Shown one piece after another: positions 23,770 to 37,035 of a stretch of 64,000 bases of DNA (the first letter of the stretch is position 1; every line of letters starts with the position of its first letter). A program made the translations under genes and the position numbers. The notes under the pieces were generated by a model, which saw nothing but the letters and a program-made list of their open reading frames with translations, was not told where the DNA came from and did no database searches. The DNA is from Corallium rubrum (taxonomy: Eukaryota; Cnidaria; Anthozoa; Scleralcyonacea; Coralliidae): assembly GCA_964035015.1 (NCBI GenBank), contig CAXIUP010000245.1, positions 1-64,000 on the forward strand. The letters run 5' to 3'.

Positions 23770-26260
23770 ATGGCGGATGACACGAGGAAAAGGTGCGAAG
23801 CAGCGCGATTAATGCGAGAAGCCGCCAAACTGCTCGAAGACTCGAACAGAGGTCATAGAGATAAACCAGCGCAAACACAAACAAGCACCTCAGGGGAAAT
23901 GCAAAAACTTTTTGCACCGTATCGAGTGGAACCAACAAATTCTCGGCAAACATCTCAGGTTGGGAGGGCCGCGAGGCCCGTGAGGCCACCAAAGCGTCAA
24001 CGGCAACTTGGTTGGGCTCCGATGTTTAATCCATTGCCAACTTGGACGCATCGATTTTGTCTTTTAGCGGATAAAAATGCAACCGTAGCACCAAATATCA
24101 GCGAAAAAGAAAAGTTAAAGAAGATGGGACTAGGAGAACAAAAAATAACTTTTGACGACAAAAAGGGCAAACATGAATATCTCACAAAAGTTTTAGAGGA
24201 GAAGTTCCCATCCTTGAAAGAAGCTGGTGGTTATTTAATTTGCAGAACTGCAGCAGCAAGTCAGCGTTTACAGGTTATTTCTCCTGGTGGAAGTGGTTAC
24301 TCAATACCATACTTACGAGATGATTCTCCGTTAAGGCAGACAGTGGCGTACATTCGCCCTCTGCAAAAATCCATTGATGCATCACAGATAAAAGTGGAGG
24401 TATACTTGCCAAATTAATTAATATATACAGTATGACATTGCGTACTTAATAGTGTTTGTCTAGATTTTTGAAATTTTTATCTAGCCATCCATGGTCTTGT
24501 TTCTGAATTAGACTAGAGAGTTTGTGATCAACAGTATTATAAAAGCTTGTACTGTACACATGTACCTACAGTAGATGGTAAATGAACATATTGTTTGAGT
24601 GTTTAATCATAACACTCTGCTGTGTTGTATTTTCAAAATAGATACCATGGTTAAGGAAGGTTGAAAATTGAAAAAGGGTATTAAGATTGTAACATGTTTA
24701 GTATGTTATGGTTGGGGTTAAATTTCATTAAAAATACATCACCAGAGTTTCTGTCTGAACAAGTTTGAACATTTTTTAATTCTGTTGACCTTTACCATGG
24801 TGTTAGCCAGAAGAAAAGAAAATTCTGCATTTAGTTGACATTGGAAAATAGTGATAGCTCTGAAAAATCAACGAAGAAGGGAGAAAAGAAACCATGGATT
24901 TGGGATTGTATGAGATTTTTGAATTTTATATTATTTATTTAATTATAATTAATTTACTGTAATTGTTTTTGGCAGATGCAAATTGGGTATTTGCAACCTC
25001 AAGTTGATTGGGAAAACTGCATTTTAAGTGGAATGTTTGGTTGTAGCTAACACTCTCTTTACAGATGTGCAGTTATTAAAAATTAATGCAAATTATGCCT
25101 CTATCATAATTTCTACTAAACATGTATTAAATTTAAAATTTTTATTCTTATGGTAGTCACAGGGACGTAGCTGCGGCTCCCCCCCCCCCCCCCTTTTGAT
25201 ATAAAACAACAGACATGTACTACAAAACTGATGGAATATGAATTGTGTCAGGAATTAAACTGTAAACAGTGTATTCAATCTACTGAGTGTATGCATTTTG
25301 AGTATCTATGTGACGTTTGCATGTTTTGAGTATTTTATATGATGTTTTTTAACCTCTAGAGTCTGTAAAATCTTCCTCCAAAAGCCAGGAAATGGTATTT
25401 CAGCGACTCTCGATTTCAAAATTTCATGGGGGAGCATGCATGCCCCTGGACCACCCTAAAAATTTATTTTGATTTCGGCTCCCCCCCTTTCAGAATCCTG
25501 GCTACGTCCCTGGGTAGTCAAAGTTTTACTTGGTACATTCTGAATGCCAGTAATTGTCAATGATTATTTCTTGTTAGCAAAAGGAAGAGACTAGACATGA
25601 AAAACCCACAGTACCGTGCCTTAAGTGCAATTTGCAAATAAAGATTGATGAAAAATCCATGCAAGACCATCAACATTTCCATGCTGAAGAGGAAGCAAAA
25701 AACTGGTATGATGCAATTTCTCTGTTTTCCCCCCTCCTTTTTTCAATCTCCATCTGCTTGCTCAGGTAGTAATGTAATTTAAAAAGACTTACATTACTGC
25801 AGATTTATGTACTTTGTTGATTGCTATTTTAACTCAATTCAAACTGGTATACAAGTTAAATACATACTCTGTCTGGTCTGACACCAGATAATTTTGTTTC
25901 AATGCCAATAGAATGGCTTAATTGTGAGAGGAATAATATTGAAACAAAAAGATTATTTTGGTTAAAATAGATTAATACCATTGTGAACCTATTTAGTTTA
26001 ATGTGTTTCACTCAAACTGTCCACGTAATCAAAAAGGAAATATTTGTATATAACATTTACTGGATAAACTGTATACGTGTATTGCATTATACATAACTTG
26101 ATATGCTGTAACAAGCCCAGGGTCATTTGAGTATGTGTTTACTTTATATACAGGGCAAGGGGGTGGAACGTGGAAGGGTACTAAGGTAACAACTGCTGAC
26201 CCCACCAACAACAACTTCTTTCACTATAAATTAATGAAAAACATTTTATTATTATTATTA

Positions 26261-26303
<43 letters not shown>

Positions 26304-29300
26304 GCAGTGCTAAACATTTTAGATAACTTTAAAACATTTTTTCTTCTTCTTTAATTTGTATTTATTAAGATAATTGTAATAGCCTTTAGGTTGATTATAA
26401 ATATTTTAAAATTTTTAATCTAAACAATATTACCTTGAAACTATGGCATAAGGAATGTTGAAACATTGTCACAAATTGTTCTAATTAAGATGTTTTTATT
26501 GTTTAACATTGCTCTCAAATGTTTTAAGAAATTGTTACTTAATATGAAATAAATATAGTGAATATTATTATTTAAATTAACTGGTGTTTTTTGACTTATA
26601 GCAGGTCAGCTGATACAGATGAAAAGGAAACAATTTTTATTAAAGATGAGAGCAGTACTGCTAATAGTGATGATATTTTAACAAGTAGGTATACATACAT
26701 GTACTATTGTACTGTACATGTAACTTGGGTGAGTGGGGCTGTGAAAATTTGATTTTCTGAAAGAATATTACTACTCCGCTCTTTGCTCAACATTTGACCA
26801 TGAGGACCCACGTACATGGAAGACAGCCTGTGTTAAGTGTAATTGTGCTCGTAGTGTATTAGTTTCCCCTTCTTGTTGCTTTTAAACCTCGCCCAATTTA
26901 TTATTTATTTATTTATCTATTTATCTGTTCATCTATTCATCTATTCATCTATTTATCTATTTATCTATTTATCTGTTTATCTGTTTATCTATTTATCTAT
27001 TTATTTATCTATTTACTTATTTATTTATTTATTTACTTATTTATTTATTTATTTATTTATCTATTTATTTATTTATTTTTTATATATTTATTTATGTGTT
27101 TATTTATTTACTTACTTATTTACTTTTTATTTATTTATTTATTTATTCATTCATTTAATTAATTAATTAATTAATTAATTAATTAATTAATTAATTAATT
27201 ATTTATTTACCATTTAAATTTTTTTTTTTTTTTGGGGGGGGGGGGGGTTAGCGTTCTTTTTCTTTTATCCTTTACTTTACTTTAGATTCATTGTTTTTGT
27301 ATTATCTTGTGCATGTGTAATTTCCGTTCACGTTGTTATAATATTTTTAACAAAGGATCCGCAGTAATTGGCTTTAACTGTTGCGGTATTCCTGCCTTGT
27401 ATTACTTTTGTTGGTACAAATTGTACATATATAATTAATGATATTATCAGGGCAAAGTTAAATAAAGTAAAATAAAATAAAAATAAAATAAATTGTTTTT
27501 TCTCCTGAAAAATAACAGAAAATAATAATTTTTGTAATTTTCCCAGTCTTAGTGTAGAAACATTATAATTACAGTATAGCATAAATTGTTTATTTGTTTG
27601 TTGAGCAATGGTTTTGCAGCATTATTTAATTTAATGTATACAAGCAGTGGTGTACCAATGACATTTTGATTGGGGGGGGGGGGGTGTTTAAAAATTTACC
27701 GACAAAACCCATGATTTACTGACAAAACCCAGGTGGGTTTATATATTTTAAGGTTTTAAACCCTAAATTTACCAAACAATTTGGTTTTAACTGCATGACC
27801 TATGTCAATTTACTGACCATTTCTCTGAAAAGTGGGGGGTGTCACACCCCCACGTTCAGTATGTCACTGTATACAAGTAAACAGACACCATATTTTAATA
27901 TTCAATCAATTCTACTGATTATTTTATATATTTTACATGATTGTACACTCTATAATAGGTGAGATAAAAGGCATGAAAGAAATGTTTCCGGATATTGAAG
28001 AACAAGCACTGTTGGAAGCTCTACGAGCAAATGATTATTTAACTGAAGATGCAGTTTCTGAACTGTTGGGTATGAATGAAAAAGGTCAGATTTATAAACA
28101 TAAGGGCTGAGTTATTTGGTTTCACTCACACAATGTTTATCGGTTTTAGACATGCACTAATCTGGCAAATGTATCTTAATTTGGATTATTTTTCCCAAAG
28201 CTGTTTAAAAAGTAGCAACTGCTTGAAAAGGAGGAAAACTGATGCCTTGGAAGTTCAATGTACTTTCATTAAAGTGCATATAAACCCTGTTTACCTGTTT
28301 AGAGGGTGGAAAAACAGTTGTAAAGTTATTTTACAGTTTTTGATTTGGTTTTGTTTCCGAGATATATCTCTTTGAACATTGGGAAAAAGTCCTATTCGCT
28401 AGAAATTACCGCAAATGCCATTTGGTCAAGATTGGGACTGGTAACTACTGCTGTGACATCATTTCCTCATTAATTCCATTGTCTGGTAACTACTGATGTG
28501 ACGTCATTTCCTCATTAATTCCATTGTCTCAGTAATTTTCATCAAATTCCGTGCAAGTGTGAGTCGAGAAAAACCTTACAAGAAATAGAAAAACTTGTGC
28601 AACAATTCGTGTGCGCAAGAATGTTTACCAAACAAGGCCATCAAAAATGACATGACGTCGTTGTTTTCTATCGCTAAAAGCTTCCTTATACCAAAAATAA
28701 AAAATCTGTAATGCCAAATAAATGTTATTAAAGAAAACGTTATTTTTTGCTTTTTAAAAATATTGGCATTACAGATTATTATCTTTCTATTGATTGTTTA
28801 TGCTTGAAGGAAAAGTATGCAAGAAAAAAAATTGGGGGTCACCATGTATTTTTTCTAATACACGAGGTAATAGGCCATTTTGAAGGAAATTGTTACGTCT
28901 GTGTTGCCATAGCAACTGACTCAATGTTACTAAAAATAATGAAATTCAAACTTAGAAATATTAATTTATCTATATAAAGCAGTATCTCATCTGTCGAATG
29001 AAGCTTAAACATGCAAAATCTGACTGTGTCAAACTGATATACATCTAAATTTTAAAAAACTGTATCGAGCCACCTTAAATCATCCAATGGGCAAGCCTTT
29101 TGAAGCGAAAAAAATAGCGAAGTAAAATATACCAACAATAAAATAAAATTAATTGAATGGTCTGCAAATGGAAGAACCTGATTGGCTAATAACAGGAAAT
29201 GGCTGTTTTGATTGGCATTTGTGACTTCATGATGTAATCTGGGCATCTACTGTATACCATGCCAATCAGAGTACTTGTTTTTCTAGAGTTGTTGTATGTG

Positions 29301-32261
29301 TATAATACTGTATAAACAAATAGACCTTTCCGCACAGCAACTAGCACTCATCTGTGTTGCCTTTTGATTGGCTGTTTAATAGGTTCGGACATACGTGTCA
29401 CCATTTCATTGGCTGTTAAATAAGTTTGGACTTCGGACAACAAACAGCCAATCAAAATGTGACACGCTCAAGTGCTAGCTGCTGTGCGCAAAGGTCTATT
29501 GTTGAATGTACAGTAGTTATTTAAATCAGGATCTAGAGGTAGACTATGATAAAAGTGTTTAAGATTTTTTGTTGATTTTTGTAACAGATAAATTGTCATC
29601 GACAGCACTACCTGCAATTGATGAGCAACTGGCATTTTATACTAAAGATGTGGACAAAGAGAATGTAAAGATCTTGCAGGTAGACAGGGAATCCTTATGG
29701 CAAAGAGCACTGATTTTCTATAAAAGCACCCCCCGCAAAGACCTGTACCGCCGTTTGAGCATAAGCTTTGAAGGATTTGAAGACGCGATAGATGCTGGTG
29801 GTATTCGCATAGAGTTTTTTGGTGACCTTATTAGGCATATGAATAATCTCCTGTTTGAAGGGAAGGAAGGGCACCAGGTTCCGAGACACAGCTGGGACAA
29901 AGTTAATCTTCTATGCATGGGAGGCCTAATGCTGGCTCACTCAATTCTCCAAGAAGGTCCTGGTATGCCAACATTAGCACCTTACGTTTACAAGTTCATT
30001 CTACATGGTGATAAAGAAAAAGCAGTTTCATGTATTACATCAGAGGACCTTCCTGAAACCCCTCAAAATGTGGATTTGGCAGAATTCTTAAAGAAGGTAA
30101 GTGTACTGTTACCCTGGTCCCAGTGTAACATTAGCCGCTTCTGTAAGTGTATAATTACCATAGCAAGTCGTGCAAACATCGTTTCCGGTTTCGTAACATC
30201 TTTTCAAGTTTCCTATCCAGTTCCCCTTCCATTATCTATTAGACTACAATATTGAAGAAAGATAATTCAAGGTATATAGTCGTCATGGCAACCGATTAGT
30301 TTCTATACTTCGTAATGTAAAATACAAAATTATTTGTTTTCTCTGTGCTGACCATTTTGGATTTGGTAATAGTGGAGGAAGATTCTACGAACTGAACTAA
30401 TATGATACTAAAGTTTGAAGTACCATAAAGTCTGCTATGGTGCAGGAAACAAAGATTTTTTGTGCCGGAATTTAGAGGTCTCAAAACAATTCGGTTGCCA
30501 TGATGACTAAATAACTCGAACTATCTTTTTTAGTTAAGGTCTTCGTTAAGGTTTGCAGGGTCATTTCTGTAAACCGCTCTCAATGCTAGCCTCATCTGTG
30601 AAATATTGGAGTACGTAGCTCCCTCAACAAAAATATTGGGGGGCTATAGTCCTTCTATTCTCTGTTCCATTGCCATTGCAAAACTGGTCACGAAGAGTAG
30701 CACAGGTACTACCAGCCTGCTCGTCCTCCAAAACGCGCGGCCTGAGCTTATACCACAGGTCACCCAACATCAAAAATACGATTCTCTTCTGACTTCTCTT
30801 ATAAAATTAATAGAGATGCTTGCGGAGGAGGCTAAAAAGGACCCAAACAGACCGAATGTGAGTCAACATAACGTTGCACGATTTGATGTTAAACTTTTAA
30901 AAGAGAATACAACCAATTCTGTCTCTGAACAAAATGTTTTAAAAGTTCTGACCGTCAGTACTCCTGTTTGCAACTGGTGTAAATAGCGACTTTGTTTTTG
31001 ACAACGTAATTGCCAATGCAATTTTTCAGTTCTTGAACGCGAATAATTGGATAGGATCTCTTCGCTGAGCGCAACAACTAAAATAGATCATATTAAATTT
31101 AACGCATCTAGACACACGAAACTGTCGGCAGGGTAGACAAAACAACTAAAATCATAAATCGAGATTAATCTCGTGCTCCTTGGACTTTTCCCGTTCAATA
31201 CAGGTATCTGTTTGTCTTAAACCTTACATCAAAATTAAACAATTTAAAACGTATGCTTCGATAACCCAACAAGTTGAACAAGTTTTAATCTTTGGTGGTA
31301 GAGCCATTCACGATACTGTTGAACATAATTATATTTTATTTTTTGTAGATTCAAGATTGCACAGATGATGAAGAAATTTCTAACTTACTAGATGAACCTA
31401 AATTCTGTTCTATTGTTGACCGATCAGGATGGCCCATAGGAAGTGTTATCAATCTGAAATCTCGATTTGATTTCTTCAATCAAATTCTCATGGAAGAATT
31501 GTTTGACAAACGACTATCTGCACTGAACAGTTTCAGGGAAGGTCTTGATCATTTTGGATTGGTATGTTTGATGCAAAGCAACCCTACCACATGGAAACCT
31601 CTGTTTATGAAAGATGATGCAAGCTCAAACAAGCCCATCACTGCAGAAAAATTCCTGTCACTAGTACAATCAGAGCCCAAGAATGACGAGGAGACAAGAG
31701 CATGCTCTCACTTTGTGCACTTTGTTAACAAGGCTAAGAATCTATCAGGTACTATACCCTGGTTTAGCATTTTGCAGACAATATACAAAATTACAAAATT
31801 ATCAGCAGTAATTATATATTTATACATTTGTAAATGACATGTACAGTATATAGTCATGAAAAAACAAGTGCACTTTACAGTACAGAGAGAAATAATATAG
31901 GCTGGTGTTGGGGTTTGTTTTTTTCATACTTGGCAGTTTGAGTAATTACTAATACATTTTTTCAGAGTCAATTCCTGCACTCGGTGGAGATGTTTATGTT
32001 CTTAATCTTCTGCTGAAGTATTGCACTTCGCATCTTACAATTCCTCCACTTGGTCTAAATTCCAGCATAAAGGTATTATATGGTAATAAGGATCTCACAA
32101 TGGTCGATTCTGATACATGTTTCAACCATTTGAAACTACCTGTCAAGTATGTTGACCAAGATAAGTTTGAAAATATTATGCTCACTACTTTGCGACATGG
32201 GTCATGTTGCGACATGGTCATGTTCATTTGCTGCTGCTCGGTGACATTCTCAACTGATTGA
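23770..32261 (+). CDS. CUE-HECT E3 ubiquitin ligase, G2E3-like, transposon-encoded (seven exons, 718 aa)
   Basis: Exons (inferred): 23770-24399, 25578-25705, 26602-26684, 27959-28069, 29588-30096, 31349-31748, 31966-32261. All GT-AG; phases agree and the sum is 719 codons with stop. Residues about 1-210 hold a region like the N-terminal part of fish and invertebrate G2E3-like proteins (GLGEQKITF..., IRPLQ). Exon 2 encodes a C-x2-C...H-x3-H zinc finger, perhaps UBZ-like. Exon 4 encodes a CUE domain (MKEMFPDIEE...SELL). Exons 5-7 form the HECT domain, with FEDAIDAGGIRIEFF and the catalytic motif DTCFNHLKLP, cysteine 672 (codon 32118-32120). The start has context aaaATGG just inside the inverted repeat. 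The C-terminal tail is odd: a 17-bp duplication near 32190-32225 gives a Cys-rich end. It is convergent with the integrase gene. Target of ubiquitination unknown. Confidence 0.82.
25160..25512. mobile_element. hAT-type MITE in intron 1 of the ligase gene
   Basis: 353 bp with ends CAGGGACGTAGC...GCTACGTCCCTG and a perfect 8-bp duplication GGTAGTCA (25152-25159, 25513-25520). CAG...CTG ends and 8-bp duplications fit hAT. Contains C-runs; no coding. Confidence 0.85.
26245..26305. repeat. TTA trinucleotide microsatellite
   Basis: About 20 copies of TTA, with one interruption, in intron 2 of the ligase gene. Confidence 0.9.
26890..27200. repeat. TTTA/TCTA tetranucleotide microsatellite
   Basis: About 300 bp of tttatcta-type repeats ending in a pure TTAA run, followed by a G-run at 27233. 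The long Tyr/Ile/Phe reading frame here is a repeat artefact. Confidence 0.92.
27645..27869. mobile_element. hAT-type MITE in intron 3 of the ligase gene
   Basis: 225 bp, ends CAGTGGTGTACC...CAGTATGTCACTG, perfect 8-bp duplication TATACAAG (27637-27644, 27870-27877). Confidence 0.82.
28433..28532. repeat. Two-copy tandem duplication of about 53 bp
   Basis: ggtaactactgctgtgacat... is repeated as ggtaactactgatgtgacgt..., each copy ending in cattaattccattgtct. In intron 4 of the ligase gene. Confidence 0.8.
28702..28780. repeat. Short inverted repeat
   Basis: Arms aaatctgtaatgccaa and its complement with a 45-bp loop, in intron 4. Confidence 0.65.
29319..29500. mobile_element. Foldback MITE in intron 4 of the ligase gene
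   Basis: 182 bp with about 30-bp imperfect inverted ends (AATAGACCTTTCCGCACAGC and complement AATAGACCTTTGCGCACAGC). Internal attggctgtt motifs are also inverted. The target duplication is not clear. It ends 87 bp before the exon 5 acceptor. Confidence 0.75.
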
Positions 32262-33406
32262 TATGTACCACAGTAACAAAGAACTGAAATGGTGAAAGCA
32301 ACATAAGGAATAATACCATAGTTATAGTTGAAACATAAACATTGATGGCAGAAATGTTCTAATTGGGTTATCTTTAATACAGTTGGTCATGTTTTGGTTA
32401 ACCTTTTCAACTTAATAGACACTGTTCCTTTTTAAATAAAAACCCGTTAGGCGAAAAAAAAAAGTATTCTGTTTCTGGTCAGCGCGCGCGTCATCTTTGA
32501 CTGTGAGTATCAACGGGTTTTTTTATCAAAACCGCTGATCAGTTGCGTGTTTGTGGGCACGGACACCCTCGCAGACAACAATGGCGACCACTGACGCGTG
32601 TTTAAAACGTTTGTTCTGTTTATCCGTGTGGGTTTAATATGCCACTGATTTCAGTGTCAATTGTCTGCGGGGCGAAAATTGAACGTCCTTTCGGCATTGT
32701 CCCTTGTGTTCCTTGTCTTCTCACAGTTTTCGAATCGAATAATCGATCTGTGATGGAACTTTGACATCTGGCGGTGAGTCATTGAAAAAAAAATGGGGAA
32801 AAAAAAAGAAGCCGCATCGCCGCGTCAATTCTGGACAGACCCAATGACTAGAAACAGAATACTTTTTTTTTTGGCCTTACTGTACACGAAATGGTAAGAC
32901 ACATTTTAAATCACCTTTGATCATTTGAAGAAGGGAAGTAACAATTTGCTTGCAAGGACATTTCAAATTTAGTTGCTGACAGAACCACTTAGAATAGAGC
33001 ACAAGCATTTATTGTCCACTGTACACTAAGTCACAGTATACATACTGTAGAATCCCGAAAGTAACTGCCCCCTGTTACTTTCAGATTTATCATTTATCCA
33101 TCATTGGGAACTACTACTTTCCGGGGAATGCTACTTTTGGGAATTTTTAAAGACATCCCAAGTTTGTCGATACTTTCAGGGGGGGGGGCACTATTTTGGG
33201 GCTGCTCTGTTCAGGATTCTATAGTATTGTACCACATTGACAGTATATGTTTTCATTATTGGCACAGTACTTTGGTGTTGCCTGGACCAACAGTGAAACG
33301 GTTAACTAAATTGTTTCAAATGCTTAACAATTTTTGTTGTTAATTAAAGGAACATGTTATTGCAGTTCTGATGCTTGTGTAAAAGACTTGATATATTCTT
33401 TACATT
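32262..33406. other. Region between the convergent ligase and integrase genes of element 3
   Basis: No gene. It contains the Harbinger-like MITE at 32450-32876 and AT-rich sequence with a G-run near 33180. Confidence 0.6.
32450..32876. mobile_element. Harbinger-like MITE
   Basis: 427 bp. Ends GGCGAAAAAAAAAAGTATTC and (complement) GGCCAAAAAAAAAAGTATTC, flanked by TTA on both sides (32447-32449, 32877-32879). A 3-bp TTA duplication and GGC ends fit PIF/Harbinger. Confidence 0.7.
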
Positions 33407-34815
33407 CTAAATATATATCTCTGCCAAATCAGAACTTTGCCGTAGAGGATCTACAGTGTTTTTCAGGTTAGCATAGTCATCTGGATGAAGAGGATTGTCT
33501 GTGTAAGGTACCTCAACTGTGCAAGTATCTTGTTCTCTGGAAATTGGGCCTTGCCAGTCAATTCCATACAAATCCTGATAAAAGAAAAATATACTAAGTT
33601 TGTATGACAAGTAGCAGTTAATTCTTGAGATAGGAGACAAGGTTATGAAACAGTTTCTGTTGTTTTGAATAATTCTTAATTTGACGGCTCTGGAGATGTA
33701 TGGTAGTTATGTACAGCACATGTACATTTGGTTAGGACTGTCAAGCAATATATATTTAACCTTTTTATAGTCCCCGACGTCAGGTATTCTTATTGACCTT
33801 TATATGTACAAGTACTAAAATAGGTTAATTGTTTAATCGTCAATGATCAAAATTCTATATAAAGCGACAAACACTAGTTTTTTGATACATGGTTTTCCAT
33901 CCTCCTCTAAAATACCCCAGCCTCCTAATTACTATTATTGAGATACTTCTGGTGACTGCCAAACATCCTGAGCAATGCAACCACTGTTGTTTGCAATTTC
34001 CATTAACCCCCTGATCCAGAGTTGGTTTGGACTGAGATTATTCTCTGTACTCAGTGGGTGAGCATTCCATCCATCCATAAATTTGCCAAGTGAATCTGAT
34101 ATTCTTGGTAGATAAACATAATGTAAGCAGAATAAATCTATTTCACTATCAGGATTTAATACACCACTGCTTTCAAGACCATAAAATAGATGATAATACA
34201 TATGCACGCAACCACAGAATAGATCTCTCCAGAGGCGCTCTATCCTCTGGTTGTGTACACTTTTACCAGTGATCATGCTTCCTCTCCCAGGGCCTCGTTC
34301 TGGATGGTTTATCATGTATTGAGCAACATCGACATTTTCTCCACCCTTGTCTGAACGGACACGCGATGGGAGGCCGTGCTTGTCAACTGCAGAAAGGAAG
34401 GCATCTAAAACAGTACTTGCATAATTGTTAACATTGCACTCTAAGAAAACTATTTTTCTGCTAAATCCATCGATCCCACCATGGATCACAAAACGCCATC
34501 TAGAAAAAGGAAAATGTTATTTTAAATGTTTGTCTTAAGATTACAGTAAGTTACAAATCAAGTTGAGTTGAGTTTACTGAAAATTTTTGCCACAAAATAA
34601 ACTAGTACATAATTAGTAACATCATGGTGATGTTTTTAGCAAAGCTCAGGGTAAGAACATTGCACTCTATGGCCGACACTCATACACTTATCAAAGTTAT
34701 TAGACACAAGTGGAGTTATAAAACACTCCTGCTCGTGTTTTAACTATTACATAAAGAATATTGGCCTCTCATATTTTAACTACTACATAGATACATATAT
34801 ACATATACATACTGT

Positions 34816-34848
<33 letters not shown>

Positions 34849-35340
34849 ATCGAAATATAGTAGGTTAGATATACTGCCGAAACAGAGAACGTAGGAGCAG
34901 GGCCGTATTAAGGCGGGGGCTGATGGGGCTACAGCTCCAGGCCCAAGAGAGAAATAGCCCTTCTTTTGCCAGACAACAATATTAAATTTAATGATAAATA
35001 TGAATAAGTGTTCTTTGCCAATATCATTGTGTCAAAACACAAAAATCAAATTATTCTGTGGTCCTGGGCCCCCTAGCCTGTTAGGCTGTTTAGCTCGACC
35101 TTGGCAAGAACGGAGCAAGAGACTGGTGTGAGTACTGAGTGTAATCACCTATTTTTGGCGCCAAAACAACACGGTTGGGGCTCTGGGAACGAGAATGGCA
35201 CTGATTATCTGAAATTCTGAGTTTGCATCGATGCGTTAGACTCCTACGTTCTCTGTTTCGGCAGTATATCTAACCTACTATATTTCGATTGTTGTTTCTA
35301 CACTGCCTACGCAGCACGCTACTTTTATTTCACTATTTGG

Positions 35341-35410
<70 letters not shown>

Positions 35411-35680
35411 GTTTATTGATATATTATATACAGTATACTGTATATTATGTAATATTTAAAACATGAGCAGTCTCGTGTTTTATATCTGATAAAACACGTT
35501 CTGCGAGTGTTTTGAATGGCTTTAAAAATTATCGCTATTTGGTAAGTTCGTTGGCGTAGGTATTTTGAAAGATAATGTTGTCTAAGGCGAGAAAATCAAA
35601 GCTAAATGTTTATCACATAAAACCACGATACAGTTATGATTTTTCTTCGTGTTTTCTTCATGAATTATTAATGAGTTTTT

Positions 35681-35714
<34 letters not shown>

Positions 35715-36862
35715 GCTAAACCCCAAATTTACGAATCACAGTTCTAATTCAGTTCATTTCACGTTTCACATGTTCGTTTTACAACAAATCACAGATAACT
35801 CCTTTGCCACCCACATCTGTGCACTTTGCTAAGAACATGTTTGAAATGTTTCAGTTTCACACAAAGCTAAAATGGACCACCAGGGTTTCCTAACCCTCCA
35901 TCTCCCCCTTGTTTTGTCATGCTGTATCAAAATTAATCAGGGCCTTTTTTTAACATACAAGCTGGACCCCCTATAAGAGCAGACCCCCTAGAAAAGTCCC
36001 TTTTAGCGAATGGGGGGGCCCCCCCCCCCCCAGACAATCCTTAAAAAAGGCCTGAAATTAATAAAGAACAAAATTAAACTGTACCTGATTAATTTATGAT
36101 GCCCATCAATGTGCCAGAGGGATAAAGGAGAAGCAACGTGATATGGTCGTCGTGAAACAACATTAAGTTCAATTGCCCTCAAGAAGACACCTTCCGGATC
36201 AACTCTTCTTAATGCTTCTCTAGCACGGTGTTGCTGAACATTCACATTTTTCGTTTTTAAAAATCCAATAAGTCTTTTGTAACCGACATTTGGAAATTCG
36301 TTGACGATTTCGCTGACTACAACATCCAGTTCATCATTGTTTAGGGACGAAAAGACGGTGTTCATTGAGATCCCAAACTCGTGCAGTCTTCTCTCAATAG
36401 TCCTTTTTCCCACGTTCAACATTGAAGAAATCTGTGGCACATTAAATCCCGATGAAACCAAGAACAATAATTGCTCTTTAGTTATGTAGTACGCAGGGCG
36501 GCCCGGTAGACCAGTTCTGACACATGGAGCAAAATAACTGCCATTTACATCCTCATCAAATGATTCCAGTATACTAAGGCAGTTGTTAAGCAGTTCGTAA
36601 ACAATTGGCTGTATATTAATTATAGTTTCACAGTAAACTAACATATGATAAAGATGGTCAACCCTGAAAGCCAAACAATCATAGTCAAGCGGTTGGTCTG
36701 CATCATTCTCCAGAATCATTTCAATTTGCCTCATAGAGTTCTTCAAATGATCAACGATTATTTGTTTAGGTTCCCCCTAATAAAAATGACAATAGAATAT
36801 CAATAATGAGTTTCTTATATAATGAGATTCTTATATAATGAAAACAGAAATAAACTTACCAT
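33407..36862 (-). CDS. Integrase-type (DDE) transposase, IS3EU-like, spliced (471 aa)
   Basis: Coding segments (inferred, minus strand): start codon 36862-36860, then 36776-36085, 34499-33947 and 33574-33407. All introns are GT-AG, phases agree, sum 472 codons with stop. The start ATG is the last three bases of the first exon (cggATG|gtaagt), the rest of which is leader. Residues about 95-140 hold a helix-turn-helix ([11 protein letters not shown]...RRLHEFG). The integrase core has D225 (WHIDGHHK), D282 (VRSDKGGEN) and E319 (NQRIERLW). The last exon carries YGIDWQGPI, a C-terminal motif I have seen in related animal integrases. An alternative is a start within the 36776 exon at MRQIEM. Apparently intact; convergent with the ligase gene. 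Confidence 0.8.
34849..35290. mobile_element. MITE with 50-bp inverted ends in the integrase intron
   Basis: Arms of 50 bp starting AATCGAAATATAGTAGGTTA are matched by the complement at 35241-35290, apparently without mismatch. Inserted next to an AT repeat, so the duplication is unreadable. Internal sequence is non-coding. Confidence 0.8.
35343..35406. repeat. AT microsatellite
   Basis: Perfect AT run in the integrase intron; a second, shorter one is at 35682-35711. Confidence 0.95.
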
Positions 36863-37035
36863 CCGATCTTAGAATGTTTCAAAATAATCTGAAGACTGAA
36901 ATTTGTACTCCGGTCCTTCACAACGAATTGTCGGTAAAAACCACCACCGCCCGAATACCCGCTGACGATATGGAGCGTGTGTTCGTCAGGCTCATGGGAG
37001 TCCGCTGTACATGAAGATTGTGTGTTCGCATGGCT

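Noticed and set aside
26873-27166. 97-aa Tyr/Ile/Leu-rich frame
   Set aside because: Translation of a tetranucleotide microsatellite.
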